DNA from: an uncultured Allorhizobium sp.
GTDB lineage: Bacteria > Pseudomonadota > Alphaproteobacteria > Rhizobiales > Rhizobiaceae
Direction: 5' to 3'
DNA length: 64,000 nucleotides
Assembly: GCA_958439205.1 (NCBI GenBank)
Contig: OY288189.1
Span: forward strand, 3,363,001-3,427,000
Both the position numbers and the translations under genes were made by a program. The notes beneath the pieces were generated by a model. The model did no database searches and had not been told where the DNA came from. It was given only the letters and a program-made list of their open reading frames with translations. Every line of letters begins with the position of its first letter. Position 1 is the first letter of the stretch. Below, in pieces: positions 9,336 through 17,845 of this stretch.

Positions 9336-9944
9336 TCACTCCGGCAACAACACACTCGCCAAATCCAGCGGCGCCGCGAACGGCTCGCAGCCGGTGCCGC
9401 CGTCGCCCTCCGGTGGCAGCTTGCCGTCGATCATCAGATGGGCATGCCCATGGATCTGCGACCAGACGAGTTGCTCGACGGCCGCCCTGCCCTCCGGCGT
9501 ATCCAGCTTCATGCGCTTTGCCACCGGCCACGAGATCTCCTCGAGCACGGCGTGTGCGGCGTTGGCGGGCGGGCCTATGGCCGGATCGTCCCAGTCGAGG
9601 CGGTTGGCGGTGAACATCAGGCGGAAGAGATGCGGGCGGGCTCTGGCAAAGTTCAGATAGCCGCGTGAGGCCGCCCGTAGCTGCTCTGCCGGATCGTCAG
9701 GGGCTTCCGCCATGGCCTCCCGCATCGAGGCGCCGAATAGCCTGAAGCCTTCGACAGCAAAGGCGGTCATCAGGTGGCGCAGGGTCGGGAAGTGATGCTC
9801 GGGTGCCGCATGAGATACGCCGACCCGGGCGGCGAGCTTGCGGAGCGTCAGGCCTTCGAGGCCCTGCTCTTCGAGCATGTCGAGCCCGGTGCCGATCAGC
9901 GCCTGGCGCAGGTCGCCATGGTGATAGGATTTCTGTCTTGCCAT
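9336..9944 (-). CDS. TetR/AcrR-family transcriptional regulator
   Basis: A 202-residue repressor-type protein. The N-terminal helix-turn-helix is at about residues 27-55 (LTLRKLAARVGVSHAAPEHHF), and the C-terminal ligand domain is of the WHG/TetR_C_33-like kind (LFRLMFTANRLD, then QIHGHAHLMIDGKL near the end). It is transcribed away from the ABA4-like membrane gene at 10044. The 99-bp gap holds two matching 15-bp palindromes (9986-10000 and 10018-10032), so it probably controls itself and the two membrane genes. The ligand is unknown. Confidence 0.9.
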   Translation of the reverse strand: MARQKSYHHGDLRQALIGTGLDMLEEQGLEGLTLRKLAARVGVSHAAPEHHFPTLRHLMTAFAVEGFRLFGASMREAMAEAPDDPAEQLRAASRGYLNFARARPHLFRLMFTANRLDWDDPAIGPPANAAHAVLEEISWPVAKRMKLDTPEGRAAVEQLVWSQIHGHAHLMIDGKLPPEGDGGTGCEPFAAPLDLASVLLPE

Positions 9945-9985
9945 GCCCCTTCATAACCGCTCGAAACCGTATCGTCAAAATCAAT

Positions 9986-10000
9986 CTTGACATTGCCAAG
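9986..10000. promoter_or_regulatory. Operator-like palindrome 1 (TetR candidate site)
   Basis: CTTGAC-ATT-GCCAAG: 15 bp with near-perfect dyad symmetry (5 of 6 pairs). It shares the form CTTGNC-N3-GNCAAG with a second copy 32 bp away centre to centre, about three helical turns. It overlaps a TTGACA that could be a -35 for the plus-strand gene. Confidence 0.6.
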
Positions 10001-10017
10001 TTATGCCGCATGCTTAT

Positions 10018-10032
10018 CTTGTCACCGTCAAG
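10018..10032. promoter_or_regulatory. Operator-like palindrome 2 (TetR candidate site)
   Basis: CTTGTC-ACC-GTCAAG, extended by flanking AT pairs to about 19 bp of dyad symmetry. It ends 11 bases before the ATG at 10044, so a bound protein would block transcription start or early elongation of the plus-strand operon. Confidence 0.6.
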
Positions 10033-10043
10033 ATGAGGCCCCC

Positions 10044-10475
10044 ATGTCCCCCGACACCGCGTTTTCAATTACCAGCAGCACCGCCATGGCCGGCTGGCTG
10101 CTGCTCATCCTCGCGCCGCGCTGGCCCGCCCTCATTGCTTTCATTCGTTTCGGCCTGATCGGCGCGCTGTCGCTCACCTATGCCGTCTTGATCCTCGTCT
10201 ACTTCTTCCGCGTCGAGGGCGGCGGCTTCGGGTCGATCGCGGAGGTGCGGGCCCTCTTCATGAGCGATCCGGTGCTCGTCGCCGGCTGGGTGCATTACCT
10301 CGCCTTCGATCTCTTTATCGGCACATGGATTGCCGTCGAGGCGGACAAGCGCGGCTACAATCGCCTCCTGCAGGCGCCGATGCTGGTCGCGACCTTCATG
10401 TTCGGGCCGCTCGGCCTCCTGCTCTTTTATCTTACCCGCGCGACGGAAACCGCGCTCAGCCCTCGAAAGGCCTGA
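10044..10475 (+). CDS. ABA4-like (DUF4281) membrane protein
   Basis: 143 residues with four membrane segments (about 8-27, 31-52, 77-97, 111-132). The stretch VHYLAFDLFIGTWIAVEAD and the FGPLGLLLFYLTR near the end are typical of the ABA4-like family, named for a plant protein needed for neoxanthin synthesis. In non-photosynthetic bacteria the function is not established. The start is ATG 10044, preceded by GAGG; a longer frame from 9987 runs through the operator palindromes and is rejected. It forms a two-gene unit with the next membrane gene (3-base gap) and is divergent from a TetR regulator. Confidence 0.8.
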   Translation: MSPDTAFSITSSTAMAGWLLLILAPRWPALIAFIRFGLIGALSLTYAVLILVYFFRVEGGGFGSIAEVRALFMSDPVLVAGWVHYLAFDLFIGTWIAVEADKRGYNRLLQAPMLVATFMFGPLGLLLFYLTRATETALSPRKA

Positions 10476-10478
10476 CCG

Positions 10479-11324
10479 ATGACCATGCTCTTCAACGACA
10501 GTGTTGCGCTCGCGCCATCTCCGGATCTCGCTGCTGCCGAACAAAGAACCCGCCGTGTGCTGATCGTCGGGATCGGATTGTCGGTAGCGCTGGCCTTTCC
10601 GAGCGTCATTGCGCTTGGCCTCGACGACAGGCTGATCAACGGTATCAGCGTCTGGAGCAAGCCGCTGAAGTTCCAGGCTTCACTGGCCATGATGCTTCTC
10701 ACGCTCATCCTGCTCCTGCCGCTGATCGAGGCACGGGCGCGGGCCGGGCTCGGCGTTTTCCTGGCGAGCCTGATGGCGGCGATCACGGCAAATGGCGAAG
10801 TCTTCTACATCACCCTGCAGGCCGCCCGCGGCCGGGCGTCGCATTTCAACGACAGCACAGCTTTCGAGGCGATGGCCTATAGCGTGATGGGTGTGGGGGC
10901 GGCGCTGCTCGTGCTGTCGAGCCTGGTGATCGGCGTCTATATCCTGCTGCGCCTGCGACCCGGTGCGCCCGCCGGCTTGCGGCTCGGCGGCGGCTGGGGT
11001 CTCGTGCTCGGCAGCGTTGCGACCCTAATCACCGCCTTTGCGCTCGGCGGCGGCCAGATCGACGGGCCGGGTCACTGGGTCGGCGGCATCAAGACGGATG
11101 TTGGCGGATTGCCGCTGTTCGGCTGGTCGCGCACCGGCGGCGATCTGCGCGTGCCGCATTTCTTCGCCACCCACATCATGCAGGCCTTGCCGATCTTGGG
11201 TCTCGGCCTCGACCGCCTCGCTCCCCGCTTCGCGAGACACGGCATCGCGCTCGGCGCCGTCATCTCGATCGCCGTGGTCGTCGGCACCTTCGTTCAAGCC
11301 GTCCAGGGGCGACCCTTCCTCTGA
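10479..11324 (+). CDS. Multispanning membrane protein of unknown function
   Basis: 281 residues with about seven or eight predicted membrane segments and a long cytoplasm-like N terminus (about 25 residues). I do not recognise a named family. Notable conserved-looking spots are WSKPLKFQ between segments 1 and 2, and PHFFATHIMQALPI around residues 225-240, where two His residues in a membrane context could bind a metal or heme. It lies 3 bases after the ABA4-like gene and is surely cotranscribed with it under the TetR palindromes. A second ATG two codons in is equally possible as the start. Confidence 0.75.
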   Translation: MTMLFNDSVALAPSPDLAAAEQRTRRVLIVGIGLSVALAFPSVIALGLDDRLINGISVWSKPLKFQASLAMMLLTLILLLPLIEARARAGLGVFLASLMAAITANGEVFYITLQAARGRASHFNDSTAFEAMAYSVMGVGAALLVLSSLVIGVYILLRLRPGAPAGLRLGGGWGLVLGSVATLITAFALGGGQIDGPGHWVGGIKTDVGGLPLFGWSRTGGDLRVPHFFATHIMQALPILGLGLDRLAPRFARHGIALGAVISIAVVVGTFVQAVQGRPFL

Positions 11325-11343
11325 CGGTCAAATCCGGGCGGAT

Positions 11344-11373
11344 GGCGACAGGCCGCGATTTTGGCCTGTCGCC
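11344..11373. terminator. Hairpin between the TetR-controlled pair and the MFS gene
   Basis: Perfect 11-bp arms GGCGACAGGCC and GGCCTGTCGCC with an 8-base loop, 19 bases after the stop at 11324. No T-run follows, so termination would be weak or Rho-assisted. Confidence 0.5.
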
Positions 11374-11459
11374 GTCTGCCGAACAGGTTTAGGAATTCGG
11401 GCCTGCCACGGCACCGACTCAAACATCACCCTCCCTCGCCGCGGCCCGCAGGCCCATTC

Positions 11460-12698
11460 ATGCACGACATCCGTCCCCTCATCCCGCTTCTCATCACCGC
11501 CGGCATCCTGATCGGCGGCAACGGATTGCAGGGCACCTTCATCGCGCTGCGCGGCATCGAGGAGGGCTTCAGCACCTCGGTCATCGGCATGGTGGGTGCC
11601 GGCTATTTCATCGGCTTCGTGTTCGGCTGCGTTTACATCACCAAGATCATGCGGGCGATCGGGCATATCAGAGCCTTCTCGGCGCTCGCGGCCATCGCAT
11701 CCGCGGCCTCGATCATGATGGTGCTGGTGATCGACCCGATCTCCTGGTTCCTGATGCGTCTCGTGCAGGGTGTGTGTTTTGCCGGCCTCTTCGCCGTCGT
11801 CGAGAGCTGGCTGAACGCCCGTGTCACCAATGCCACCCGGGCGCGTACGCTCTCCGTCTACCGTTTCGTCGATCTCGGCTCGGTGACGGCCGCGCAGTAC
11901 ATGATCCCGCTCTTCGGCGTCTCCGGCATCGATCTCTTCGCGATCATCGCCATGGCGCTCTCGCTTTCGCTGGTGCCGATCTCGTTTGCCGACAAGTCGA
12001 GCCCCGCCCCACCCAAGGATGTGAAGTTCGATATCAAGGTTCTCTGGTCGGTCTCGCCGCTCGCGACCGTCGGCTGTATCGTCATCGGGCTCACCAATTC
12101 GAGCTTCCGCTCGCTCGGGCCGATCTATGCCGATGGCATCGGCATGTCGGTGACTTCAATCGCCACCTTCATGAGCATCGGCATCTTCGCCGGCATCGTG
12201 CTGCAATATCCGCTCGGCCATTACTCCGACAAACTGGACCGGCGCGTGATCATCCTCGTCTCGACGATCGGGGCGTTGCTTGCTTCGATCTTTCTCGCCT
12301 TCCTGGCGGGCGATGGCGAACTGGCAAACTTCATCGGCATCTTCGCCTTCGGCGCCTTTGCGCTCCCCCTTTATTCGCTCTGCTCGGCCCATGCCAATGA
12401 CCATGCGGCACCGGGCCAGCATGCGCTTGTCTCGGCCGGCACGCTGTTTTTCTGGTCGATTGGCGCGGTTGTCGGCCCGCTGATTGCCTCCTTCCTGATG
12501 GATGCCTTCGGGCCGCATGCGCTCTTCGCCTATACGATCGTGGTGCTGACCTTCTTCGTCGCCTATACGCTGGCGCGCATCCGGGCGCGCGATGCGGTGC
12601 CGACAGAGAAGCGGCGCATGCGTTTCCGCAGCCTGCTGCGCACCTCGGCCTTTTTCAGCAAACTCGCCACGCCGCCTAACGAGAAGGATGGCGGCTGA
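11460..12698 (+). CDS. MFS transporter, YcaD-like
   Basis: A 412-residue inner-membrane transporter with 12 expected membrane segments in two halves and a cytoplasmic linker around residues 180-200 (DKSSPAPPKDVKF). The YITKIMRAIGHIRAF loop after segment 2 corresponds to the MFS motif A region. Layout and length resemble the E. coli YcaD group; the substrate is unknown. I chose ATG 11460; the 33 codons upstream in frame overlap the hairpin region and read as non-coding. There is no close partner gene: the multicopper oxidase starts 99 bases downstream with its own upstream region. Confidence 0.85.
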   Translation: MHDIRPLIPLLITAGILIGGNGLQGTFIALRGIEEGFSTSVIGMVGAGYFIGFVFGCVYITKIMRAIGHIRAFSALAAIASAASIMMVLVIDPISWFLMRLVQGVCFAGLFAVVESWLNARVTNATRARTLSVYRFVDLGSVTAAQYMIPLFGVSGIDLFAIIAMALSLSLVPISFADKSSPAPPKDVKFDIKVLWSVSPLATVGCIVIGLTNSSFRSLGPIYADGIGMSVTSIATFMSIGIFAGIVLQYPLGHYSDKLDRRVIILVSTIGALLASIFLAFLAGDGELANFIGIFAFGAFALPLYSLCSAHANDHAAPGQHALVSAGTLFFWSIGAVVGPLIASFLMDAFGPHALFAYTIVVLTFFVAYTLARIRARDAVPTEKRRMRFRSLLRTSAFFSKLATPPNEKDGG

Positions 12699-12797
12699 GA
12701 TGATCATTGTCAGACCTGCGACAGCATGGCCCACCGGCGCTATTGCTGATCAGTCGTCTCAACTTTAAAAACGGGACGATCAGCGAGAGTTCCGACC

Positions 12798-14207
12798 GTG
12801 ACCTTTGTTTCCCGCCGCACCCTTCTCAAATCTGCTGCCGTGCTCGGCGCCTATGGCGCGGGTCTTGCCGTGATGCCACGCCTGACCCAGGCGTTTGCGT
12901 CCACAGACCCGATCGAAATCGAGGCGCTGACCGGCGATGTGCTGCTCGACGGCAAGCAGGCGACGCGCGGGGTGATGCGCTATGCGCTCGCCGGGCAACC
13001 ATCCTCCGATCCCTCCCCACCAATCCTGCGCACCAAACGGGGCGAGGCCTTCAAGGCGCGGCTGATCAACCGGCTCGACGAGCCGACGACCATCCACTGG
13101 CACGGCATCCGTCTGCCCAACGATCAGGATGGCTTGCCCTTCGTCACCCAGCCTTACGTCTATACCGGCGAACGGTTCGACTACGCTTTCTCGCCGCCGG
13201 ATGCCGGCACCTTCTGGTATCATCCGCATTGCAACACGCTGACGCAAATGGGCCGTGGGCTTGCCGGCGTGCTGGTGGTCGAGGATGACAGGGACCCAGT
13301 CTTCGATGGCGAGGTGGTGCTGAATCTCCGGGATTTCCGGCTCGGCGGCGACGGCCAGTTCATCGAGCAGTTCAAGCCGCGCGATGCGGCGAAGACCGGT
13401 ACGTTCGGAACGCTGCGCACCGCCAACTGGCAGCCCGAACCACGCTACGACGTGCCCGCCGGTGGCCTTGTGCGTGTCCGCATCCTCGCGGCCGACGTGA
13501 CGCGCATCTATAATCTCAAGCTCGCAGGCGCCGCGGCGCAGATCATTGCGATCGACGGGCATCCGGTGCCTCAGCGTATGGCGCTGGACATGGCTGTCAT
13601 CTCGCCGGGTCAGCGGCTGGATCTCGCCATTCGTGTCGCCGACAGCGAAGGTGCGGAGATGGTGCTTGAGGATATCAGGCCCTCGACGGCGAAGGTGGTG
13701 GCGCGGCTCAGGGCCGTTGGCTCATCGCTCAAACGCAATCTCGGCGATCTCGGTCCGCTTGCGGAAAACGCGGGCGTCGATGCCGATCTTTCCAACGCGA
13801 CCCAGATCCCGCTGCTTCTCAGCGCCACTGCCGAAAGTGCTGCCCGCGATTCGATCTGCGGGACGCTCGGCTATTCCTTCTGGGCGATCAACAAGGTTCC
13901 CTATCCCGGCGACACACCTGATCCGACTGCCCCGATCGCCGAGCTGAAGTTGGGCCAAACCTATCTGCTCAATGTCGAGAACGTCACTCCCCATGCCCAT
14001 CCGATCCATCTGCATGGCATGAACTTCAAGGCCATCTCTTCGAACAAGCGAGAGGTCCAGCCGCTCGTGTCGGACACCTACCTTGTGCTGCCGGATGAAA
14101 AGGTCCAGCTTGCGCTGGTGGCCGACAACCCGGGCAACTGGGTCTTCCATTGCCACATCATCGAACACCAGAAGACCGGCATGACCGGCTATTTCCGAGT
14201 GACATGA
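12798..14207 (+). CDS. Tat-exported multicopper oxidase
   Basis: 469 residues with a twin-arginine signal (SRRTLLK at residues 5-11, then a hydrophobic stretch ending about residue 34), so it is folded and loaded with copper before export. All four copper-ligand blocks are present: HWH at 100-102, HPH at 142-144, HAHPIHLHG near 400 and HCHIIEH at 451-457 with the axial Met462. It should oxidise phenolic or metal substrates and reduce oxygen to water, as laccases and CueO-type enzymes do; no Met-rich insert is obvious. The start is GTG 12798. It is followed after one base by the MBL-fold gene, so the two are coupled. Confidence 0.92.
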   Translation: MTFVSRRTLLKSAAVLGAYGAGLAVMPRLTQAFASTDPIEIEALTGDVLLDGKQATRGVMRYALAGQPSSDPSPPILRTKRGEAFKARLINRLDEPTTIHWHGIRLPNDQDGLPFVTQPYVYTGERFDYAFSPPDAGTFWYHPHCNTLTQMGRGLAGVLVVEDDRDPVFDGEVVLNLRDFRLGGDGQFIEQFKPRDAAKTGTFGTLRTANWQPEPRYDVPAGGLVRVRILAADVTRIYNLKLAGAAAQIIAIDGHPVPQRMALDMAVISPGQRLDLAIRVADSEGAEMVLEDIRPSTAKVVARLRAVGSSLKRNLGDLGPLAENAGVDADLSNATQIPLLLSATAESAARDSICGTLGYSFWAINKVPYPGDTPDPTAPIAELKLGQTYLLNVENVTPHAHPIHLHGMNFKAISSNKREVQPLVSDTYLVLPDEKVQLALVADNPGNWVFHCHIIEHQKTGMTGYFRVT

Positions 14208-14208
14208 C

Positions 14209-15096
14209 ATGAGCCTTGCCGAGACGATGCGCATCCACGAGCCCTATCCGGGGCTGTATGCCTATTACGACGGACGCATCCTCGGCAAACGTCTGCATTC
14301 CGACAAGGCGAACTGGCTCGACGACGGCGCTTACAGCCTGGGAGTCGCGAGCTATGCGATCGTCTCGGGAACCGAGGCGCTGGTCTATGACACGCATATC
14401 TCCTTCGATCACGCGCGCGCCATCCGCAGCCATCTCTCCAGCCTCGGCGTCACCAGCATCCGGGTCGTGCTCAGCCACTGGCATACCGACCATGTCGCGG
14501 GGAATGCGGGCTTCATCGACTGCCCGATCCTGTCGAACAAGCTGACGCGGGACACGCTGATCGAGAAGCGCAAGGTGCTTGTCGCCAAGGACCCGCCGAT
14601 CAATCCGGTCGTCATGCCGACCGAGACCTTTGACGGCGAGATGACGCTGGAGGTCGGCGCCATCACGATAAAGCTTATGCAGTTCGACATTCACAGCGCC
14701 GACGGCACCGTTGTCCTTTTGCCGCATCTCGGCGTGCTGTTGGCGGGCGACACGCTCGAAGACACCGTCACCTATATCTCGGAGCCCGCGAATACCGGGC
14801 GGCACATCGCAGAACTCGACCGACTGGCAAAGCTCGACTTCATCAGGATCCTGCCCAATCACGGCGACGAGCAGGTGATCGCATCCGGTGGCTATCCACC
14901 GTCTCTGGTGACCGCCACGCGGGACTATCTGACGCGGCTGCTCTTGCATCTGGATGAACCCGGACTGTCCGACGAGAGCCTCGAGCGCTTCATCGCACCG
15001 GAACTGAGCGCCGGAACCCTTACCTATTTCGCGCCCTACGAGGCAGTTCACAGCCAGAACATTGCCGCGCTGAGGGGTGTTTCAGCCGACGATTAA
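14209..15096 (+). CDS. Metallo-beta-lactamase-fold hydrolase
   Basis: A 295-residue cytoplasmic protein. The metal-binding HxHxDH motif is present as SHWHTDHVAG (about residues 101-110), then AGDT (about 182) and NHGD (about 221) supply the remaining ligands, so a two-metal hydrolase centre is likely. No signal peptide is seen, unlike its partner. The ATG sits one base after the multicopper oxidase stop (TGACATG), implying translational coupling and perhaps a shared pathway, for example handling a product or thiol/ester linked to copper or phenol metabolism. The substrate cannot be told from sequence. Confidence 0.85.
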   Translation: MSLAETMRIHEPYPGLYAYYDGRILGKRLHSDKANWLDDGAYSLGVASYAIVSGTEALVYDTHISFDHARAIRSHLSSLGVTSIRVVLSHWHTDHVAGNAGFIDCPILSNKLTRDTLIEKRKVLVAKDPPINPVVMPTETFDGEMTLEVGAITIKLMQFDIHSADGTVVLLPHLGVLLAGDTLEDTVTYISEPANTGRHIAELDRLAKLDFIRILPNHGDEQVIASGGYPPSLVTATRDYLTRLLLHLDEPGLSDESLERFIAPELSAGTLTYFAPYEAVHSQNIAALRGVSADD

Positions 15097-15211
15097 GGGA
15101 CTTCACCCTTTGAAGAGGGCTTACAGGCTCCGTTTCCCGGTCGTTCATATTGACAAGGAAGGCCAGAAGGGAAACTAAGGTTGATCCTTTAGTTTCCATG
15201 ACCGAGCCGAA

Positions 15212-16357
15212 ATGATCGATACCACTGCCGCGCTCGAAGAGGCCTGCCGCCTCCTCGCTCAATCCGATTTCATCACGATCGACACGGAATTTCTCCGCGA
15301 AACGACCTTCTGGCCGGAACTCTGCCTCATCCAGATGGCGAGCCCGGAACATGAATACATCGTCGACCCGATGGCCAAGGGCCTGGACCTCAAGCCCTTC
15401 TTCGAGCTGATGGCCAATTCCGCTGTCGTGAAGGTCTTCCATGCGGCCCGCCAGGACATCGAAATCATCTTCCATCTCGGCGAACTGATCCCGCATCCGA
15501 TCTTCGACACCCAGGTTGCGGCGATGGTCTGCGGCTTCGGAGACTCGGTCTCCTATGACCAGCTCGTGCAGAAGGTGAAGAACGTCCATATCGACAAGAC
15601 CTCGCGCTTCACCGACTGGAGCCGCCGTCCCTTGTCCGAGAAGCAGCTCGATTATGCGCTCGCCGATGTCACCCATCTGCGCGACGTCTATCTGAAGCTG
15701 AAGGGCCAGTTGGACGCCGAAGGCCGGGCGGAATGGCTGACCGAGGAAATGGCGATCCTCGAATCCCGCGAGACCTACGACCTGCCGCCTGAACAGGCCT
15801 GGCAGCGGCTGAAGATGCGGCTGCGCAAGCCGACCGAACTTGCCGTCATGCAATATGTTGCCGCCTGGCGCGAACGCGAGGCGCGTGCCCGCAACGTACC
15901 GCGCTCCCGCGTATTGAAGGACGACGCGATCTACGAAATCGCCCAGCAGCAGCCGAAAGACGTGGAGGCGCTTGGGCGCCTGCGCACCATCCCCAAGGGC
16001 TGGGAACGCTCATCTTCAGGCGCTGCCATCCTCGAACAGGTCAATACGGCGCTCGCACTTCCGAAGTCGGAGATGCCGCATCTGGAGCGCCACGCCCATG
16101 CGCCTGAGGGCACCCAGTCGGCCGTTGAGCTGCTCAAGGTTCTGCTGCGCCTCACCTCTGAAAAGCATGGGGTCGCCTCCAAGGTGATCGCCAACAGCGA
16201 TGATCTGGAAAAGATCGCTGCCGAGGGCGAGAAGGCCCAGGTGGCAGCACTTCAGGGCTGGCGCAAGGAGCTGTTCGGCGACCTCGCGCTCAAGCTCATC
16301 TCCGGCGGCGTCGGCCTGCGCTTCGTCGACAAGCGCGTCGAAGCGGTGGAGTTCTGA
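15212..16357 (+). CDS. rnd: Ribonuclease D
   Basis: 381 residues, the normal size. This 3'-5' exonuclease trims tRNA precursors and other structured RNAs. The DEDDy exonuclease residues are visible: TIDTEFLRE (about residues 22-30), HAARQDIE (about 82), and YALADVTHL (about 150), where Tyr and Asp are four apart. An HRDC-type helical domain follows (about residues 210-290). It is the first gene of a tight plus-strand row (3 bases to the GNAT gene, 9 to Rsm22, then two 4-base overlaps). Confidence 0.93.
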   Translation: MIDTTAALEEACRLLAQSDFITIDTEFLRETTFWPELCLIQMASPEHEYIVDPMAKGLDLKPFFELMANSAVVKVFHAARQDIEIIFHLGELIPHPIFDTQVAAMVCGFGDSVSYDQLVQKVKNVHIDKTSRFTDWSRRPLSEKQLDYALADVTHLRDVYLKLKGQLDAEGRAEWLTEEMAILESRETYDLPPEQAWQRLKMRLRKPTELAVMQYVAAWREREARARNVPRSRVLKDDAIYEIAQQQPKDVEALGRLRTIPKGWERSSSGAAILEQVNTALALPKSEMPHLERHAHAPEGTQSAVELLKVLLRLTSEKHGVASKVIANSDDLEKIAAEGEKAQVAALQGWRKELFGDLALKLISGGVGLRFVDKRVEAVEF

Positions 16358-16360
16358 TCC

Positions 16361-16858
16361 GTGACGGCGCTTTCCCTGCGCCGTGCAACGGAGGCCGATA
16401 TCCCGTTCATCATGGAGACCGAGCGCAAGCCGGGCTATGACGAGTTCATCGGCCGCTACGGCGTTGACGAGCACATGGCGCAGCTTGCGAGCCCCTCGTT
16501 TGCGTACCTGATCGGCGAGGATACCGAAGGTTCAGCGCTGGGCTTCGTCATCCTGATGGATCTCAATCGGCGCGACGGCAATGCCTGCGTCAAGCGCATC
16601 GCCGTTGCGAGCCCGGAAAAGGGCGTGGGTACACCGCTGCTGGCCGGCGCCGTCGACTTTGCCTTCCTCGAAACCAATGCCCATCGCCTCTGGCTCGACG
16701 TGGTGAGCGGCAACCTGCGTGCGCAAACGGTCTACCGCAAGATCGGCTTCATCCAGGAAGGCGTGTTGCGCGAGGCAGCACTCCTGCCCGATGGCAGCCG
16801 CTCAGATTTCCTCCTGATGTCCATTCTCCGCCCCGAATGGGCGGCGCGGCGCGGCTGA
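16361..16858 (+). CDS. GNAT-family N-acetyltransferase
   Basis: 165 residues with a GNAT fold: LRRATEADIPFI at the start, the acetyl-CoA loop near KRIAVASPEKGVGTPLL (about residues 84-100, where the usual Q/RxxGxG/A is ASPEKGVG), and NLRAQTVYRKIGFIQEGVLRE near the end, typical of RimJ/RimL-like enzymes acting on amino groups of proteins or small molecules. The start is GTG 16361, three bases after rnd. The acceptor substrate is unknown. Confidence 0.85.
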   Translation: MTALSLRRATEADIPFIMETERKPGYDEFIGRYGVDEHMAQLASPSFAYLIGEDTEGSALGFVILMDLNRRDGNACVKRIAVASPEKGVGTPLLAGAVDFAFLETNAHRLWLDVVSGNLRAQTVYRKIGFIQEGVLREAALLPDGSRSDFLLMSILRPEWAARRG

Positions 16859-16867
16859 GGACACCCC

Positions 16868-17845
16868 ATGGAACTTCCCGCCCCGCTCCGCTCCGCCGTC
16901 GACCAGATGCTCCAGGGCGAACCGCTGGAAAAGCTCGCCAAGGCGAGCGCCATTCTCTCGGATCGCTATCGGCGCGAAGTGCGCGACGGGCGGTTTCATA
17001 TCGATGATGCGCTCGCCGCCAAGGCCTATCTTGCGACCCGCCTGCCCGCCACCTTTGCCGCGGTGCGCGCGGCACTGGCTATGGTCGAGGATGCGGCACC
17101 GGATTTCCAGCCGGAGACCCTGATCGATCTCGGCTGCGGACCGGGCACAGCACTCTGGGCAGCAGCCGATACCTGGGGCAGTCTGACATCCGCCGAGATG
17201 GTGGAAGCGAGCGGTGCGATCCGCAGCGTCGGCGAAAAACTCGCCGCCTCCGGCAGCGTCAAGAGCCGCTGGCAGGCGGGTGACGTCACAGCCAAGATCC
17301 CGGCGCTTGGGCCATCCGATCTTGTGACACTCGCCTATGTCCTGGACGAGCTTCCACCGGCAACCATCGGGACCGTCACGGAAAAACTCTGGACACTCAC
17401 CAAAGGCATGCTCGTTGTCATCGAGCCGGGTACACCGGCCGGATGGCAGCGCATTCTCGCCGTTCGCGACAAGCTCCGATCCCTCGGGGCGCATCTCGTG
17501 GCGCCCTGCATGCATGCGGAAAACTGTCCGATCGTCGCACCCGACTGGTGCCACTTCTCAAGGCGTGTGGCGCGCTCGCGGGTGCATCGTCTGGCCAAGG
17601 GCGCCGAAGTGCCGTGGGAGGATGAGAAATACATCTTCATCGCCGCCTCGCGCGAACCTGTTTCCCTCGTTGGCGACCGCGTGCTGTCTCCGCCGCGCGT
17701 CAATGGCGGTGTCGGGCGGGTCAAGCTCTGTCGCACAGATGGCACAGCTGCCGAGCTAACGCTCAGCAAACGCGATGGCGAGGCCTTCAAGGAGATCCGC
17801 CGGGCCGACTGGGGCGACCGGCTCGAATTGGGAGACCGGGGATGA
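16868..17845 (+). CDS. Rsm22-family small-ribosomal-subunit methyltransferase-like protein
   Basis: 325 residues. A SAM-binding motif LIDLGCGPG is at residues 85-93 and the post-motif region LVTLAYVLDELP at about 152-163. The C-terminal half has CMHAENC (C214, C220), WCHFSRR (C228) and KLCRTDG (C288). This Cys pattern matches the Fe-S cluster site described for the mitochondrial Rsm22/METTL17 family, so the protein probably assists small-subunit assembly and carries a 4Fe-4S cluster. Methyl transfer is not certain in this family. Its stop overlaps the next start by 4 bases (ATGA). Confidence 0.85.
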   Translation: MELPAPLRSAVDQMLQGEPLEKLAKASAILSDRYRREVRDGRFHIDDALAAKAYLATRLPATFAAVRAALAMVEDAAPDFQPETLIDLGCGPGTALWAAADTWGSLTSAEMVEASGAIRSVGEKLAASGSVKSRWQAGDVTAKIPALGPSDLVTLAYVLDELPPATIGTVTEKLWTLTKGMLVVIEPGTPAGWQRILAVRDKLRSLGAHLVAPCMHAENCPIVAPDWCHFSRRVARSRVHRLAKGAEVPWEDEKYIFIAASREPVSLVGDRVLSPPRVNGGVGRVKLCRTDGTAAELTLSKRDGEAFKEIRRADWGDRLELGDRG

